Source: an uncultured Prevotellaceae bacterium
Lineage (GTDB): Bacteria; Bacteroidota; Bacteroidia; Bacteroidales; Muribaculaceae
Direction of reading: 5' to 3'
Assembly (NCBI GenBank): GCA_946055125.1
Contig: CAMGFF010000146.1
Coordinates: forward strand, 1 to 6,128
Length of the DNA stretch: 6,128 nucleotides
Part shown: positions 5,369 to 6,128 of the stretch, in pieces
Layout of the letters: the number at the start of each line of letters is the position of its first letter
Numbering within the stretch: position 1 is the stretch's first letter
The notes under the pieces: model-generated
Seen by the model: only the letters and a program-made list of their open reading frames with translations
Database searches by the model: none
What the model was told of the DNA's origin: nothing
Made by a program: the position numbers and the translations under genes

Positions 5369-6128
5369 TTAGAGCTGCGGGCCGGCTGCTACGAGAGCCT
5401 TGCCTGCCTCGTTGGTGGTGTACTTGGTGAAGTTCTTGATGAAGCGCTGTGCAAGATCCTGAGCCTTCACGTTCCAGTCCTCAGCGTTGGCGTAGGTGTC
5501 GCGCGGGTCGAGGATGTTGGTGTCAACACCGGGGAGCTCAGTGGGCACCTCGAAGTTGAAGTAAGGAATGGTCTTGGTGGGAGCGGTGAGGATAGCGCCG
5601 TCGAGGATAGCGTCGATGATACCACGAGTGTCCTTGATAGAGATGCGCTTGCCGGTTCCGTTCCAGCCGGTGTTCACCAGGTAGGCCTTGGCGCCCGACT
5701 TCTCCATGCGCTTAACGAGCTCCTCGGCATACTTAGTGGGGTGGAGCTCAAGGAATGCAGCGCCGAAGCAAGCCGAGAAAGTGGGGGTAGGCTCAGTGAT
5801 ACCGCGCTCGGTTCCTGCGAGTTTTGCAGTGAAGCCCGAGAGGAAGTAGTACTTAGTCTGCTCGGCGTTGAGGATAGATACGGGAGGAAGCACGCCAAAT
5901 GCGTCGGCCGACAGGAAGATCACGTTCTTGGCAGCGGGAGCCTTCGAGATGGGCTTCACGATGTTGTTGATGTGATAGATCGGGTAGGAAACGCGGGTGT
6001 TCTCGGTCACGCTCTTGTCGTCGAAGTCGATCTTGCCGTTCTCATCTACAGTAACGTTCTCGAGGAGTGCGTCGCGCTTGATAGCGTTGTAGATATCGGG
6101 CTCGCTCTCCTTGTCGAGGTTGATAACC
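5369..6128 (-). CDS. pckA: Phosphoenolpyruvate carboxykinase (ATP), C-terminal 252 residues; start outside window
   Basis: PckA converts oxaloacetate and ATP to phosphoenolpyruvate, CO2 and ADP in the cytoplasm; in anaerobic Bacteroidales it usually runs in the carboxylating direction on the route to succinate. The visible part opens with INLDKESEPDIYNAI, continues through FDD...TENTRVSYPIYHI (the conserved substrate-binding Arg region), FLSADAFGVLPPVS, FLSGFTAKLAGTERG, EPTPTFSACFGAAF, AYLVNTGWNGTGKRISIKDT and PTELPGVDT, and ends in ALVAAGPQL. This is nearly collinear with the C-terminal half of the E. coli enzyme (about 540 residues). The P-loop and metal-binding residues lie beyond the window edge. 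The reading frame continues upstream of the GTG at 6010 without a stop, so that codon is an internal Val and not a start. It ends in its own terminator, so it is a transcription unit separate from the downstream cluster. Confidence 0.98.
   Translation of the reverse strand, partial: VINLDKESEPDIYNAIKRDALLENVTVDENGKIDFDDKSVTENTRVSYPIYHINNIVKPISKAPAAKNVIFLSADAFGVLPPVSILNAEQTKYYFLSGFTAKLAGTERGITEPTPTFSACFGAAFLELHPTKYAEELVKRMEKSGAKAYLVNTGWNGTGKRISIKDTRGIIDAILDGAILTAPTKTIPYFNFEVPTELPGVDTNILDPRDTYANAEDWNVKAQDLAQRFIKNFTKYTTNEAGKALVAAGPQL

Noticed and set aside
5369..6010. A 213-residue protein starting at GTG 6010
   Set aside because: The same frame continues to the window edge with conserved PckA sequence, so the GTG is an internal codon.
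1..6128. tRNA, rRNA or CRISPR array
   Set aside because: No cloverleaf-like sequence outside coding regions and no spaced direct repeats were found in the two intergenic gaps.

Overview
The window looks like chromosomal DNA from a member of the Bacteroidota, most likely Bacteroidales. Two upstream regions carry the phylum's characteristic -7 promoter motif TAnnTTTG (760-767 and 5167-5174). Starts generally lack a good Shine-Dalgarno sequence. The gene families (ATP-type PckA, a long RluA-type pseudouridine synthase, a secreted caspase-family protein, an Rpn/PD-(D/E)XK nuclease-family protein) are all common in gut Bacteroidales. Coding DNA is GC-rich and the promoter gaps are strongly AT-rich. 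Genus is not resolvable from this sequence alone.

Every gene I can support lies on the minus strand, so the window reads from right to left. At the right edge is the 3' half of pckA (5369-6128, start outside the window), ending in a strong intrinsic terminator (5277-5312). A further imperfect stem lies between the stop codon and the terminator. Next comes a 259-bp gap (5110-5368) with two small palindromes and a very good Bacteroidota promoter (5167-5198). This promoter drives a tight three-gene cluster: a secreted CsgG/FlgT-like protein (4264-5109), a secreted caspase-family (peptidase C14) protein (2471-4240), and a long RluA-family pseudouridine synthase (818-2461). The spacers between the three genes are 23 and 9 bases. 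An AT-rich perfect hairpin overlaps the last stop codon (800-820). At the left edge a separate promoter-like motif precedes an Rpn-family nuclease/'transposase' gene (1-734, 3' end outside the window).

The most interesting part is the secreted pair. The caspase has an intact His/Cys dyad behind a signal peptide and two extra N-terminal modules. Its middle module follows the same strand-helix-helix-strand pattern as the core of the CsgG-like neighbour. Together the two proteins carry modules resembling all three parts of FlgT-type envelope proteins. I infer an exported protease and scaffold pair acting in the periplasm or at the outer membrane; substrate and function are unknown. The co-transcribed pseudouridine synthase is an RNA enzyme of the cytoplasm and has no obvious functional tie to the pair. 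No tRNA, rRNA, CRISPR array or complete insertion sequence was seen.
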